Shown: positions 44,382 through 52,597 of the stretch, piece after piece
Layout of the letters: the number at the start of each line of letters is the position of its first letter
How positions within the stretch are numbered: position 1 is the first letter of the stretch
DNA from: Streptomyces lasiicapitis
GTDB lineage: Bacteria > Actinomycetota > Actinomycetes > Streptomycetales > Streptomycetaceae
DNA length: 64,000 nt
NCBI RefSeq assembly: GCF_014646335.1
Contig: NZ_BMNG01000027.1
Span: 1 to 64,000 of the forward strand
Reading direction: 5' to 3'
Notes under the pieces: generated by a model
Database searches by the model: none
What the model was told of the DNA's origin: nothing
The model's input: the letters and a program-made list of their open reading frames with translations, nothing else
Translations under genes and position numbers: made by a program

Positions 44382-45170
44382 CTAGCGACGGGCCGACGCG
44401 GCGCTGGAGACGAAGCCGCGGGTCACGTGTGTGCCCGCCCCGTCGTCCTCGGCGCGGTAGTTGGACTGGCCGACGCAGTCGCTGTACTCGTAGTTCGCCC
44501 TGGACGTGCCCTTCAGGCCGCCGGCGTCGGTGCTCGTCGGCCCTCCGAAGACCGCGTCGGACCTGGGCATTTCCGCGCAGCTGGGAATCCCGGCGTAGTA
44601 CTCGACGAACCCTCCCTGGGAGCCCCGGAGATTGCCGCTCCCGCTCGGCAGCGTGTACCTGCCCAGATGGGTCTCGGCACCGGTGACCGTGTCCCTCGCC
44701 GTGCCGGTCCAGGTGTCGGCCCCGGTCCGCTCGACCTTGATGTCGTAGCGGTGGCCGTAGACCGCGTCGAAGTCGACGGCGCAGGTGACCCCGGGTCCGC
44801 CGTCGGCCCCCACATGGCAGTTCGCGTCGTTCGTGGACGCACCCGCGACGAAGGTGGAGAAACGGGCCGAAAGGCGCTCCTTGCCACCACTGTTCGCCCT
44901 CGGCTGCAGGCCGGTGTAGCCGACATCCTTGGCGTTGGTGAAGCCGAACTGCTGGGCGAAGTAGATTCCACTCTTGTGGGCCGTCGCCTGATTCACGGTG
45001 ATGGGGAAGGTGATGTTTGACAGCCCCGATGACGGGGTGTTCGGGATCGACCAGCCGATCGATACGTTTCCGCCGCCGACTGCCGCGGACGCCGAGTGGG
45101 GTGTCGCCATCACCAGCCCGGCTACCGCCGCGACCAGGGCGAAGTTCCCGAGGTTTCGCACCGCTCCCAT
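44382..45170 (-). CDS. Secreted DUF3472 protein
   Basis: The 262-residue protein has a Sec signal peptide (NLGNFALVAAVAGLVMATPH, cleavage near SASA). The mature part contains TFPITVNQATAHKSGIYFAQ, QFGFTNAKDVGYTGLQPR and RYDIKVERTGADTWTGTARD. This is the DUF3472 fold of secreted beta proteins found in streptomycetes, probably carbohydrate-associated; the function is unknown. Even-numbered cysteines could form disulfides. ATG 45170 follows AGAAGAGG. A strong terminator follows the gene. Confidence 0.8.
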   Translation of the reverse strand: MGAVRNLGNFALVAAVAGLVMATPHSASAAVGGGNVSIGWSIPNTPSSGLSNITFPITVNQATAHKSGIYFAQQFGFTNAKDVGYTGLQPRANSGGKERLSARFSTFVAGASTNDANCHVGADGGPGVTCAVDFDAVYGHRYDIKVERTGADTWTGTARDTVTGAETHLGRYTLPSGSGNLRGSQGGFVEYYAGIPSCAEMPRSDAVFGGPTSTDAGGLKGTSRANYEYSDCVGQSNYRAEDDGAGTHVTRGFVSSAASARR

Positions 45171-45549
45171 GCTTGTGCCTCTTCTCTGTGGGGGGAGTAC
45201 TTCTCTGTGGGGGGATCTCTGCGTGCGGGTTTCGTTGGCGTACACCCGCACTGCTCAAAGCGGGAATCACACAGGAGAATTATGGTGAGCTGACTCCCGC
45301 ACGCGCTGGTGGACCAATATGCCAACTCGGGCGAACAGTTGAACCGGCTTGCTGGGATAGTCGGGGAATAGAAGGCCGCTGTCAACGCCCTTCGAGGAAA
45401 TTGTGGTCGCGATAAAAGTCCAAGCGCGTATCGCGTTTTTCTCTTGCACTCCCGCACAGATCACGAATTGACAACGCGACGGGACGGACAGCGTCCTCTG
45501 CACTCTTTGTAAGTGCCAGCACTCGGGGCGCCTGCGCAGACACTGGGTC
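45171..45549. other. Upstream region of the DUF3472 gene
   Basis: About 380 bases without a supported gene. Two copies of TTCTCTGTGGGGG lie side by side at about 45183-45215, just upstream of the DUF3472 start and on its antisense. The promoter should lie here; its elements are not clear. Confidence 0.4.
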
Positions 45550-45890
45550 GCGCGGGCGCTCCGTCCAACCATGGAGTTTCCACAGCGGCCCGCCCGGAGC
45601 GGGAGGTGCCATGGCAGTTCCTTCAGGCTGAGGTCCGTCAACAGAACCTGAACGACAGCGAGTTCGGCCGCGATGCCGTTGATGAGGCCGGCATCGTCGA
45701 AGGGTTGCAGGTCGGGCGGGAGCGCCTGCCACGTATAGGTCTCAACCTCCAGGCGGTGTGTCAGCGTTCGTCGGCAGCCTCCACCCCGGGGTTGTCGCGT
45801 CCTTGGTCCCGGCTTGCGGCCGTACCTGCCACGCCCGCTATGCAAGTGGTGGCGACGGCCAGTGCCATCCACGCCGTTCTGGCTTCGAGG
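45550..45890 (-). pseudogene. Remnant of a small exported protein gene
   Basis: On the minus strand one frame encodes TAWMALAVATTCIAGVAGTA, a signal-peptide-like start. After a shift another frame encodes VETYTWQALPPDLQPFDDAG and GIAAELAVVQVLLTDLSLKE. The switch between frames suggests a decayed gene. The family is not recognised. Confidence 0.35.
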
Positions 45891-45956
45891 TAGCGACTGA
45901 TCTTCGAGTCACGTCCGCCGGACGGTACGGGCCGGCCCGTGTACGGGACGCCGCTT

Positions 45957-46631
45957 TCACAGGTTCTGCTGCCGGGCGAAGGGACCGTTCAGGGCCGCCC
46001 ATTGCAGGAGCAGGATGGTCTTGGCGTCGGTGATGCGGCCGTTGCGGGTCATGGCGAGGGCCTCGGTGTAAGGGAGTTCGAGGACCTCGATGTCCTCGCC
46101 GTCTTCCTCGAGTCCGCCGCCAGGGCCGGTCCGGTCGGCCGGGGTGTAGGGGGCGGCGAAGAAGTGGAGGCGCTCGGTGACGGAGCCGGGGCTCATGTAG
46201 GCGTCAAGGATGTGGGTGAGGGGGCCGAGGGTGACGCCGAGTTCCTCGGCGCTCTCGCGGCGGATCGCGGTGTACGGGTCGTCCGCGTCGAGCAGTCCTG
46301 CCGCGGCCTCGATGAGCATGCCGTCGGGGTGGTCGTTCGCGTAGGCGGGGTAGCGGAACTGGCGGGTGAGCAGGACGCGTCCGCGTGCGGTGTCGTAGGG
46401 CAGGACGACGGCGCCGTTGCCGCGGTCGTAGGTCTCGCGCTGCTGGGTTTCCCACCGTCCGTCGCGGCGGCGGTAGTCGAAGGTGGTGCGGCGCAGGACG
46501 TGCCAGCCCTGGGAGGTGAGTGCGACGTCGCGCACCCGGACGTCGGGGTTGCGGTCGAGGTCGCGTCCGGCCTGGTCGAGGCCGGTGCGTCCGCGATGGT
46601 CGGGGGTGTCGATGCCCGGGCGGCCGGTCAC
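45957..46631 (-). CDS. Nudix hydrolase, NudK/ADP-ribose pyrophosphatase type
   Basis: The 224-residue enzyme has the strand pair VVLPYDTARGRVLLTRQFRY before the Nudix box (GLLDADDPYTAIRRESAEEL), with the REx(x)EE catalytic core intact and D in place of the first E. Such enzymes cleave nucleoside-diphosphate sugars. GTG 46631 is preceded by GCAGGAG and overlaps the stop of the upstream gene (GTGA), so the two are translated together. With the DUF4406 partner it may take part in nucleotide salvage or clean-up under DeoR control. Confidence 0.85.
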   Translation of the reverse strand: MTGRPGIDTPDHRGRTGLDQAGRDLDRNPDVRVRDVALTSQGWHVLRRTTFDYRRRDGRWETQQRETYDRGNGAVVLPYDTARGRVLLTRQFRYPAYANDHPDGMLIEAAAGLLDADDPYTAIRRESAEELGVTLGPLTHILDAYMSPGSVTERLHFFAAPYTPADRTGPGGGLEEDGEDIEVLELPYTEALAMTRNGRITDAKTILLLQWAALNGPFARQQNL

Positions 46632-47011
46632 GCGGTCTCCTGCGGGGTGCGGCGGGGGATCTCGGCCACGTCGTGGTAGACGGGCAGGCCGCGGCGGCGG
46701 GCGGTGGCGACGTCCTGGTCGGCGCCGACGGAGTCGCCGGGCAGGCGCAGCACGGCGTCGCAGTGGGCGAGCAGGCGGTCGGCGGTCGGGTAGAGCACCT
46801 GGTCGGCGAGGGGGTCGGTGGGACCCGCGCCGGCCGAGCGCAGGACGGGCAGGGCGATCCACTCCCCGATCACGGGGAGATGGCCGGCCGCGAAGACGGG
46901 CCAGGCGGCGGTTTCCAGGCGGGCGAGATTGGCGGCCAGCGCCCGCGGATCGCCGTCGGTGCCGGAGCGGTAGGGGCCCGCGATCAGGATGAGCATGGGT
47001 TTGTCGGTCAC
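46628..47011 (-). CDS. DUF4406 / nucleoside 2-deoxyribosyltransferase-like protein
   Basis: The 127-residue protein begins with LILIAGPYRSGTDGDPRALA, which resembles the substrate-binding start of nucleoside 2-deoxyribosyltransferase-like DUF4406 proteins. It also has VFAAGHLPVIGEWIALPVLR and CDAVLRLPGDSVGADQDVAT, the typical closing motif. GTG 47011 was chosen; no ribosome site is visible for it or for ATG 46996, so the mRNA may be leaderless. The gene is divergent from the DeoR regulator 48 bases away. Confidence 0.7.
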   Translation of the reverse strand: MTDKPMLILIAGPYRSGTDGDPRALAANLARLETAAWPVFAAGHLPVIGEWIALPVLRSAGAGPTDPLADQVLYPTADRLLAHCDAVLRLPGDSVGADQDVATARRRGLPVYHDVAEIPRRTPQETA

Positions 47012-47059
47012 GACTGTTAAGATACATGCAGAAACGTGCAGCACCAGGAAGGAACGTGA
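47012..47059. promoter_or_regulatory. Divergent promoter and likely DeoR operator
   Basis: This 48-base gap separates the DUF4406 and DeoR starts. It contains TTAAGATA (a -10-like box) and a direct repeat, CATGCAG then CGTGCAG, at about 47024-47042. AGGAAGGA before 47060 is the ribosome site of the regulator. Repeats of this sort are usual DeoR-family operators; the assignment is inference. Confidence 0.5.
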
Positions 47060-47818
47060 ATGCTGGCCGCTGAACGACGTGAGTACCTGCTAGATCTACT
47101 CACCCGCACGGGAAAGGTCGTGGCCAAGGACGTCGCCGCCGAGCTGGGGATCTCCGAGGACAGCGTGCGGCGCGATCTGCGTGATCTCGCCGCCGAGGGG
47201 CTGTGTCAGCGGGTCTACGGCGGCGCGCTGCCCGTGTCCCCGGCGGTGGTGGACTACGACGCCCGGCAGGCGGTGGCTCCGGACGGCAAGCGGAAGGTTG
47301 CCTCGGCAGCCGTCGGGCTGGTGCAGCCGGGAGGCTCGCTGATTCTCGACGGTGGCACCACCGCCCTCGCCGTCGCCCGCGCGCTCCCGAAGGGTCTTGT
47401 CTGCACCGTGATCACCCACAGTCCGACGATCGCCGCAGCGCTGCTCGACCATCCGCAGGCGGAGCTCTTCCTGCTCGGGGGCCGCGTCTTCAAGCACTCG
47501 GCGGTCACGTGCGGTGCCGCCGCGGTCGAAGCCGCGCAGAACGTCTCCGCCGACCTCTGCCTGCTCGGTGTCACCGGCGTGCACCCCGAGGCCGGACTGA
47601 CCACGGGGGACGCCGAGGAAGCGGCGATGAAGCGCGCCCTGTCCGCGCGGGCCGCGGACACCTACATCCTTGCCTCGTCCGAGAAGATCGGCACGGCCTC
47701 GCAGTTCCGCGTCCTGCCGTGGGAGAAGGTCAGCGGACTGATCACCGATGCCGATCCCGACGACACGGTCGTCGAGGAGCTCAAGGCGCTCGGCGTAACG
47801 GTCGTGGTAGCCGGCTGA
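47060..47818 (+). CDS. DeoR/GlpR family regulator
   Basis: The 252-residue repressor has an N-terminal winged helix (RREYLLDLLTRTGKVVAKDV, then LGISEDSVRRDLRDLAAEGL) and a C-terminal DeoRC sensor domain with the conserved GGTTALAVARAL and SADLCLLGVTGVHPEAGLTT. These sense phosphorylated sugars or nucleotides. It faces the Nudix and DUF4406 genes and is their likely regulator. Confidence 0.9.
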   Translation: MLAAERREYLLDLLTRTGKVVAKDVAAELGISEDSVRRDLRDLAAEGLCQRVYGGALPVSPAVVDYDARQAVAPDGKRKVASAAVGLVQPGGSLILDGGTTALAVARALPKGLVCTVITHSPTIAAALLDHPQAELFLLGGRVFKHSAVTCGAAAVEAAQNVSADLCLLGVTGVHPEAGLTTGDAEEAAMKRALSARAADTYILASSEKIGTASQFRVLPWEKVSGLITDADPDDTVVEELKALGVTVVVAG

Positions 47819-47966
47819 GTTGTGAGCCGAAGACGGGATCGCGGCAGCGTCGCTGGGCGGAGGTAGGCGTTCCTCGACAGTTGTGGACCCTTTGTCGGCG
47901 GAACTGGCGAGTGGCTCCGCCCCGGCCGAGCCGCCGCACCCCCCGTTGCGGCGGCCCGGTCCCGGC

Positions 47967-48728
47967 TCAGCGCAGCCGAGTTGCGGCGTACGCCTCGATG
48001 GCGGCCTGCTGGTACGCGGCCAGACCCGGCGCGATCGACTCGTACACCGCGCGCCAGTGTTCGTTCTCCACGCAGCAACGCCCGATCGCGCGGTACTCCT
48101 CGGCGGTGGCTGCCCGGCTCTGGGCCAACGTCCGGTACTGGGCGTCGATCTCGACCTGCACCACGTCGGCGTCGGCGGGCAGGCCGGTGGCCAACAGCTC
48201 CCCCAGCCGGACCATCTGCGTCGTGCGCTCGCGCTCGTCGGCCTCGATCTCGGCCTTGCTCAACGCCGCGGTACGCCGCTCGACGGCCCCGACCAGCTCC
48301 GGGAAACCGCGCAGGACCTTCATGCACTGGACAGGCCGGATGCCCTCGAACAGGTTCTCCGGCCGGCTGATACTGATCATGTCTGTGCCGTCCTTCCTGG
48401 ACTGTTCCAGTTCGGTGATCGTGCGGGCGACGATGCAGGCCAGGGCATCCAGCCGGTCGCGCTCGGCGAGCAGCCGACGGTGATGGCCCCGCAGGGCCTC
48501 CAGTTCGTCGACCTGCGCGGCCAGGATCCGGCCTATCTCAGGCAGTCCCAGGCCCAGCGCCCGCAGCACGAGAACCTGCTGCAGCCGCAGCAGTTGGCGC
48601 TCCTCGTAGTAACGGTGGCCGTTGGCCCCGCTCCAGGCCGGCGGCAGCAGGCCGATGTCGTCGTAGTGCCGTAGTGTCCGGGCGGTCACACCCGACATCC
48701 GGGCGACCTCCGCGATCGGCCAGGCCAT
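47967..48728 (-). CDS. MerR regulator with TipAS-type domain
   Basis: This 253-residue protein has an N-terminal MerR helix-turn-helix (YDDIGLLPPAWSGANGHRYY) and dimerisation helix, then a TipAS-like drug-binding domain (SKAEIEADERERTTQMVRLG, IGRCCVENEHWRAVYESIAP). TipA of Streptomyces lividans binds thiopeptide antibiotics covalently through a cysteine; here the only nearby cysteines are the CC pair in IGRCCVENEH, so covalent binding cannot be judged by eye. It may activate its own gene in response to thiopeptides or similar compounds. ATG 48728 follows GAGGGAGG. Confidence 0.85.
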   Translation of the reverse strand: MAWPIAEVARMSGVTARTLRHYDDIGLLPPAWSGANGHRYYEERQLLRLQQVLVLRALGLGLPEIGRILAAQVDELEALRGHHRRLLAERDRLDALACIVARTITELEQSRKDGTDMISISRPENLFEGIRPVQCMKVLRGFPELVGAVERRTAALSKAEIEADERERTTQMVRLGELLATGLPADADVVQVEIDAQYRTLAQSRAATAEEYRAIGRCCVENEHWRAVYESIAPGLAAYQQAAIEAYAATRLR

Positions 48729-48832
48729 CGCCGCCTCCCTCACACGCACTTCACCGGGCCGGAATCTCCGGCCCTGCTCAGGACGGTAGAGGCTTCCGCT
48801 GCGGCAGCCTCAAGCCCGGCGCTGTCGAAACT

Positions 48833-49327
48833 TCACGGGTTCGACGGTGTCGAAGAGGCCGCCCAGTCGCTTCGATGTTCGCGCCACGCGGTCCTGAGGG
48901 CTTCGAGCTCGGTACGAGGGAAGTGCTCACCCCACTTGCCACGGTATGCGCTCTCGCCATACTCCTTCGCGACCTCGTCGAAGCAACGGATCACGGCTCG
49001 GGCAACGACGTCGATGTTCTGCTGGGTGGACCAGATCTCGGTCCCAGTGTTGTCGTGGTCACTGCCGTGGGCCAGCTCCAGTAGGCGGATCCACACGTTG
49101 GTGCCTTCCCGGTAGAAGATCCATCGGAAGGCGGTGGGCTCGGCCTCGAACTGTGCTCGACACTCGGTCTCGCCGACGATCAGGCGTGTTACTGCCGTCA
49201 AGAGATCTTCGGGGGCAGCGGTGATATAGGAGGCCGTGACTTCGGCTTCTGCCTGGTGGTCGCTGACGACGCAGTCGGCCCAGCCATGTCCGGACAGGAC
49301 CCAGGAGAGTCGCAGGTGGGCCATCAT
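48833..49327 (-). CDS. Hypothetical protein, 164 residues
   Basis: The protein has a clear ribosome site (AAGAGGAACG) before ATG 49327 and a composition typical of a soluble alpha/beta protein: SGHGWADCVVSDHQAEAEVT, then RWIFYREGTNVWIRLLELAH. It resembles the small stand-alone streptomycete proteins that sit beside immunity-type genes, but I cannot assign a family. It may be monocistronic. Confidence 0.7.
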   Translation of the reverse strand: MMAHLRLSWVLSGHGWADCVVSDHQAEAEVTASYITAAPEDLLTAVTRLIVGETECRAQFEAEPTAFRWIFYREGTNVWIRLLELAHGSDHDNTGTEIWSTQQNIDVVARAVIRCFDEVAKEYGESAYRGKWGEHFPRTELEALRTAWREHRSDWAASSTPSNP

Positions 49328-49709
49328 CGTTCCTCTTCTCCGGTCACGGGTTCCCTGCGCTGATCACCGAAAGCCCTTCGCACACATCCGAGTTTGAGGG
49401 ATGGCGAGGCTGCTGACCAGCGGATTCTCTGACGCCGGACGCATGCGGGACACCGCCCGGCCTGCCACGGGCCGAAGGTCGCTCTGCAGTCGCGGCGTTG
49501 CCATCGGTGGAGGCTGATCGAGATCTCCCGCATCGGATCCGATCGTCGGCGAGCGCGATACGCGCCCGATCCTGTCCGGTGAAATGGATTCTCAGCAAAT
49601 GCATCCTCCTTGAGAACAGGGATATTGCGCCCAGACGCACACACGTTTCAGCCGGAAGGTGCGGTGCGCCAGACTCGTTTCGGCAGTATCAGCCAGTGAT
49701 CGGAGAAAC
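49328..49709. other. Upstream region of the peptidase inhibitor gene
   Basis: About 380 bases with no supported gene. The promoters of the divergent gene pair should lie here. Confidence 0.4.
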
Positions 49710-50141
49710 ATGAGCACTCGTCTCGGCATCAAAGTGGCGACATTGATCGGAGTTGTCGGAATGCTCGGCTCCGTGGGTGTCATGACGGCGGGCCCGGCCT
49801 CGGCCTCGGCCCCGGCACACCGGACCTGCCCATCCGGCTACCACTGTGTGTTCAAGGACGTCCTGGGCGACAACCAGCGCCACAACTACTTCAACTCGGA
49901 CAACGACTTCGGGAACGACCGCTTCACCAACAACGGCGGTGTCGTGGACTTCAACGTGACCGCCGCGAGCAATTCCACCACCGGGGGCTACGAGAGCCAC
50001 TACTACCTGCTCCCCGGCTACCGGGACTTCCTGTTCTGCGTGAACCCCGGGCACGCCACGCCGAACCACCTCCCGCGAGATCTGAACGACCTGCCCGGCT
50101 CGCTTCAGCTCAGGGGAGAGACGTCGATCCGATGCTATTGA
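49710..50141 (+). CDS. Secreted peptidase inhibitor, I36 family
   Basis: The 143-residue protein has a Sec signal peptide (IKVATLIGVVGMLGSVGVMT, cleavage near SASA). It carries the crystallin-like pattern of family I36: CPSGYHCVFKDVLGDNQRHN, then DNDFGNDRFTNNGGVVDFNV. Four cysteines are in the mature part. Relatives inhibit metalloproteases such as griselysin (SMPI); the target here is unknown. ATG 49710 has GGAG 5 bases upstream. Its end overlaps the lipoprotein gene by 10 bases. Confidence 0.8.
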   Translation: MSTRLGIKVATLIGVVGMLGSVGVMTAGPASASAPAHRTCPSGYHCVFKDVLGDNQRHNYFNSDNDFGNDRFTNNGGVVDFNVTAASNSTTGGYESHYYLLPGYRDFLFCVNPGHATPNHLPRDLNDLPGSLQLRGETSIRCY

Positions 50142-51049
50142 CCCGTAACGGGCAGGTGGTGCCTGGCAGCCAACGGCTGTCAGGCACCAACCTCGTGCCC
50201 GCCTTCCTCTCCGTGCTGGTCATCGCAGCAGGTGCGGCATGCGCCGGCGGGACGCCCCGACCTGATCGCACCACACCTGCCCATCTGCTTCCGCCCATCC
50301 ATGCCCAGGTGTACGGACCGGCGGCGCAGGCAGCGGACCGGCCCATCTCGGCGGCCAAGGACAAGCTGATCGCCACCTGCATGGCCCGGAAGGGCTTCTC
50401 CTACGACACCAAGCGCCCCAAGCAGACCGCAGAGCCGGACCGGCCCACGCCCTTCAGTTTCGAAACACGGAAACGCTCCACCGGCGCGAAGGCGAACCCA
50501 CCGCTGGAAAAGCCCGGGGCCGTCGGAAAAAACTATGTGCTTGCTCTCCACGGCCGGCAGGACGATCGAATCCTGGTGCAAGGGAGGGGCATGCAGGTGT
50601 CCTTGCCCGCGCGCGGCTGCGTGGCTTACGCGGAGACCCGGATACTGGGAGACAAAAGGATCAGGTGGAGCGAGATCCGTATGAAGCTCGGCGAAGCCGA
50701 GACGCAGGCTCAGCAGCTTCTCGAATCACTCCCGTCATTCCGGAATCTCAACTCCCGGTGGGCCCGCTGCATGAAAGACGCCGGCCACTCGTTCAGCACG
50801 CCGATCCAGTTGCGTGATGCTCTGCCACGGAAAGCCGACATCATCAACGATCCGCGTGTCGTGTCGGATGTCTCGTGCAAACGGAAGACGGGCTATCTGA
50901 GATTTGCGTACGAAGGCCTTGCGCAAGCGCAGCGCAAAGTCCTGGGAGACGACGGTCGACTGCTTGCCGAGTGGACTTCTCTTGTCAGGCAGCAGAAGCG
51001 GACTGCCCAGCGAGTACTGAGCACCGAAGAGCATCGAGTGAGCAACTGA
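50132..51049 (+). CDS. Lipoprotein of unknown function
   Basis: The 305-residue protein has a type II signal sequence: VPAFLSVLVIAAGAACAGG, lipobox with the cysteine at about residue 37. The mature part has repeated conserved cysteines (LIATCMARKGFSYD, LPARGCVAYAE, WARCMKDAGHSF, VSDVSCKRKTGYLRFAYEGL). This pattern is common in lipoproteins of streptomycetes without known role. The start overlaps the end of the I36 gene, so both are translated from one mRNA. A hairpin lies inside its first codons. Confidence 0.75.
   Translation: MLLTRNGQVVPGSQRLSGTNLVPAFLSVLVIAAGAACAGGTPRPDRTTPAHLLPPIHAQVYGPAAQAADRPISAAKDKLIATCMARKGFSYDTKRPKQTAEPDRPTPFSFETRKRSTGAKANPPLEKPGAVGKNYVLALHGRQDDRILVQGRGMQVSLPARGCVAYAETRILGDKRIRWSEIRMKLGEAETQAQQLLESLPSFRNLNSRWARCMKDAGHSFSTPIQLRDALPRKADIINDPRVVSDVSCKRKTGYLRFAYEGLAQAQRKVLGDDGRLLAEWTSLVRQQKRTAQRVLSTEEHRVSN
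50158..50188 (+). repeat. Hairpin in the first codons of the lipoprotein gene
   Basis: 14-base arms at 50158-50171 and 50175-50188 pair with one mismatch and a 3-base loop. It could attenuate downstream translation or be a terminator for the I36 gene overlapped by the lipoprotein reading frame. There is no T-run. Confidence 0.45.
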
Positions 51050-51182
51050 CGGCACCTGCGGCCCGGTCAGGGCGTGGGTGTCCGCCGGCACTCGGTAGGG
51101 TCCAGGACCGCCGCTGCCCGAGCAGCCGTCACCCGGGCCACTTGCTGTGCGTCCCCGGGGCCTCGATGTTCATGAAGGAACC

Positions 51183-52580
51183 CTACGTACGGTGATCAGT
51201 TGGTGCCAGGCCCCTGTCGCGCATCACTTCCATGACCGCCCCCGCGACCGCCCGCATCCGGTGCGCGCGGAGGTCCAGGACGGGGGTCGGGTTCGAGACG
51301 GCGTGGGATGCCAGCAGGTTCATCAGGGGCCAGAGAGCGTCGGAGCGGCGCGGCACCAGGATCTCGCGGCCGTCGGGGGCGATGACCTTGGCCGTGCCGA
51401 CGCCCGCGAGGAGGTTGGTGCGGTCCCAGTCGACCACGAAGGACCTGCCGTTCGGGCTGACGCTCAGGACCGCCTCCCTGGTGTGGTGCAGGACCGCCAG
51501 ATAGTTCATCGGCACCGTCAGCCGCCGGGCGGCGTCGAACGGGGGTGTGCCGTCCGCCGGTTGGGCGCGCAGTACCGTGTCCAGCACCGGACCGTCGTAT
51601 TGGAAGGTGGTCCTGGCGCGCATCTCCAGGAACCGGGCGCGCACCAGATGCCCACCGCGCCGCGACCACCGTCGGCCGACCGAGCCGACCCCTCCCTCGT
51701 CACCCGGGAGTTGAGCCTGCATCAGGCGGGCCTCCTCGCCCGGCTCGGTCACCGGGGCCCGGTCCTCGGGGAAGGCGCGCACCCGGTCGGCCAGCATGCG
51801 GAATCGTGCTGCCGTCTCCGTGTCCAGGTGCCGGAGGTCGATCGTGTCCCCCGCCATCTCGATGCCGCCGACCGTGCGCGAGAGCCGCATCTGTGCCAGC
51901 AGATGCCTGGTTCGTCGCGTCACGTCGATCAGCCGACCATCGTGGTCGATCAGACGGCAGGTTCTCGTGCCTGCGAGCAGGGCGCTGCCCGGCCAGTGGA
52001 CGGTGACGTTGCCAAGGCCGTCGGTGAGGACGGCCAGTCGGCCCGCCGTGATCGCCGACAGGCACAGGGCCGGGACCCGCCACTCGTCCGTGATCTCGAA
52101 CCCGGGGAGCGTCACAGCCCCTTCCGCTTCCTCCGCGGCGTGCACCCGGAGCCTCAGCCTGACCAGCGGCGTGAACTCGGCGGGCGCGTAGTCGCCCACG
52201 TACGTCGTGAACGTCGCCTCCCTGTCCGGGTCGTACCGCACCGACGACGCCTCCAGGACGTCCGCCCGCACCAACCGCGCGCCCGCCGGCCCCGGTTCGG
52301 ACCGTGGCGCCCACATCACGAAGGTGTCGTCCCCGTACGAGCCGCTCCCGTCCCGCACGCGGTTCCCGCCCGTGATCCGAGGGAACTCGGCGCGCGTCGA
52401 GCGGAGAGCCAGGACAGGGATCATGACGGTGACGGCCGCGCCGCATGCGGACACCGCCCAGCCCCAGCTCGCGCCGTCATGCCAGGCGGCGCCCCCGAGG
52501 ACGAGGAAGACCGGGCCCGTCGACAAGCAGAGCGCCGTGAACACGAGATTCTCGACGAACACACCTATGTGGCTGCGCAT
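51183..52580 (-). CDS. Membrane protein with large soluble domain, unknown function
   Basis: The 465-residue protein has two N-terminal membrane helices (NLVFTALCLSTGPVFLVLGG, GWAVSACGAAVTVMIPVLAL) and then about 400 residues of soluble, beta-rich sequence with repeated elements (VDVTRRTRHLLAQM, AGVGTAKVIAPDGREI). It ends with LAPTDHRT. No family is recognised. ATG 52580 has AGAGGAG upstream. It follows the DUF3592-like gene by 17 bases, so the two form an operon. Confidence 0.65.
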   Translation of the reverse strand: MRSHIGVFVENLVFTALCLSTGPVFLVLGGAAWHDGASWGWAVSACGAAVTVMIPVLALRSTRAEFPRITGGNRVRDGSGSYGDDTFVMWAPRSEPGPAGARLVRADVLEASSVRYDPDREATFTTYVGDYAPAEFTPLVRLRLRVHAAEEAEGAVTLPGFEITDEWRVPALCLSAITAGRLAVLTDGLGNVTVHWPGSALLAGTRTCRLIDHDGRLIDVTRRTRHLLAQMRLSRTVGGIEMAGDTIDLRHLDTETAARFRMLADRVRAFPEDRAPVTEPGEEARLMQAQLPGDEGGVGSVGRRWSRRGGHLVRARFLEMRARTTFQYDGPVLDTVLRAQPADGTPPFDAARRLTVPMNYLAVLHHTREAVLSVSPNGRSFVVDWDRTNLLAGVGTAKVIAPDGREILVPRRSDALWPLMNLLASHAVSNPTPVLDLRAHRMRAVAGAVMEVMRDRGLAPTDHRT

Positions 52581-52597
52581 TGCTCCTCTTCCGCTCT

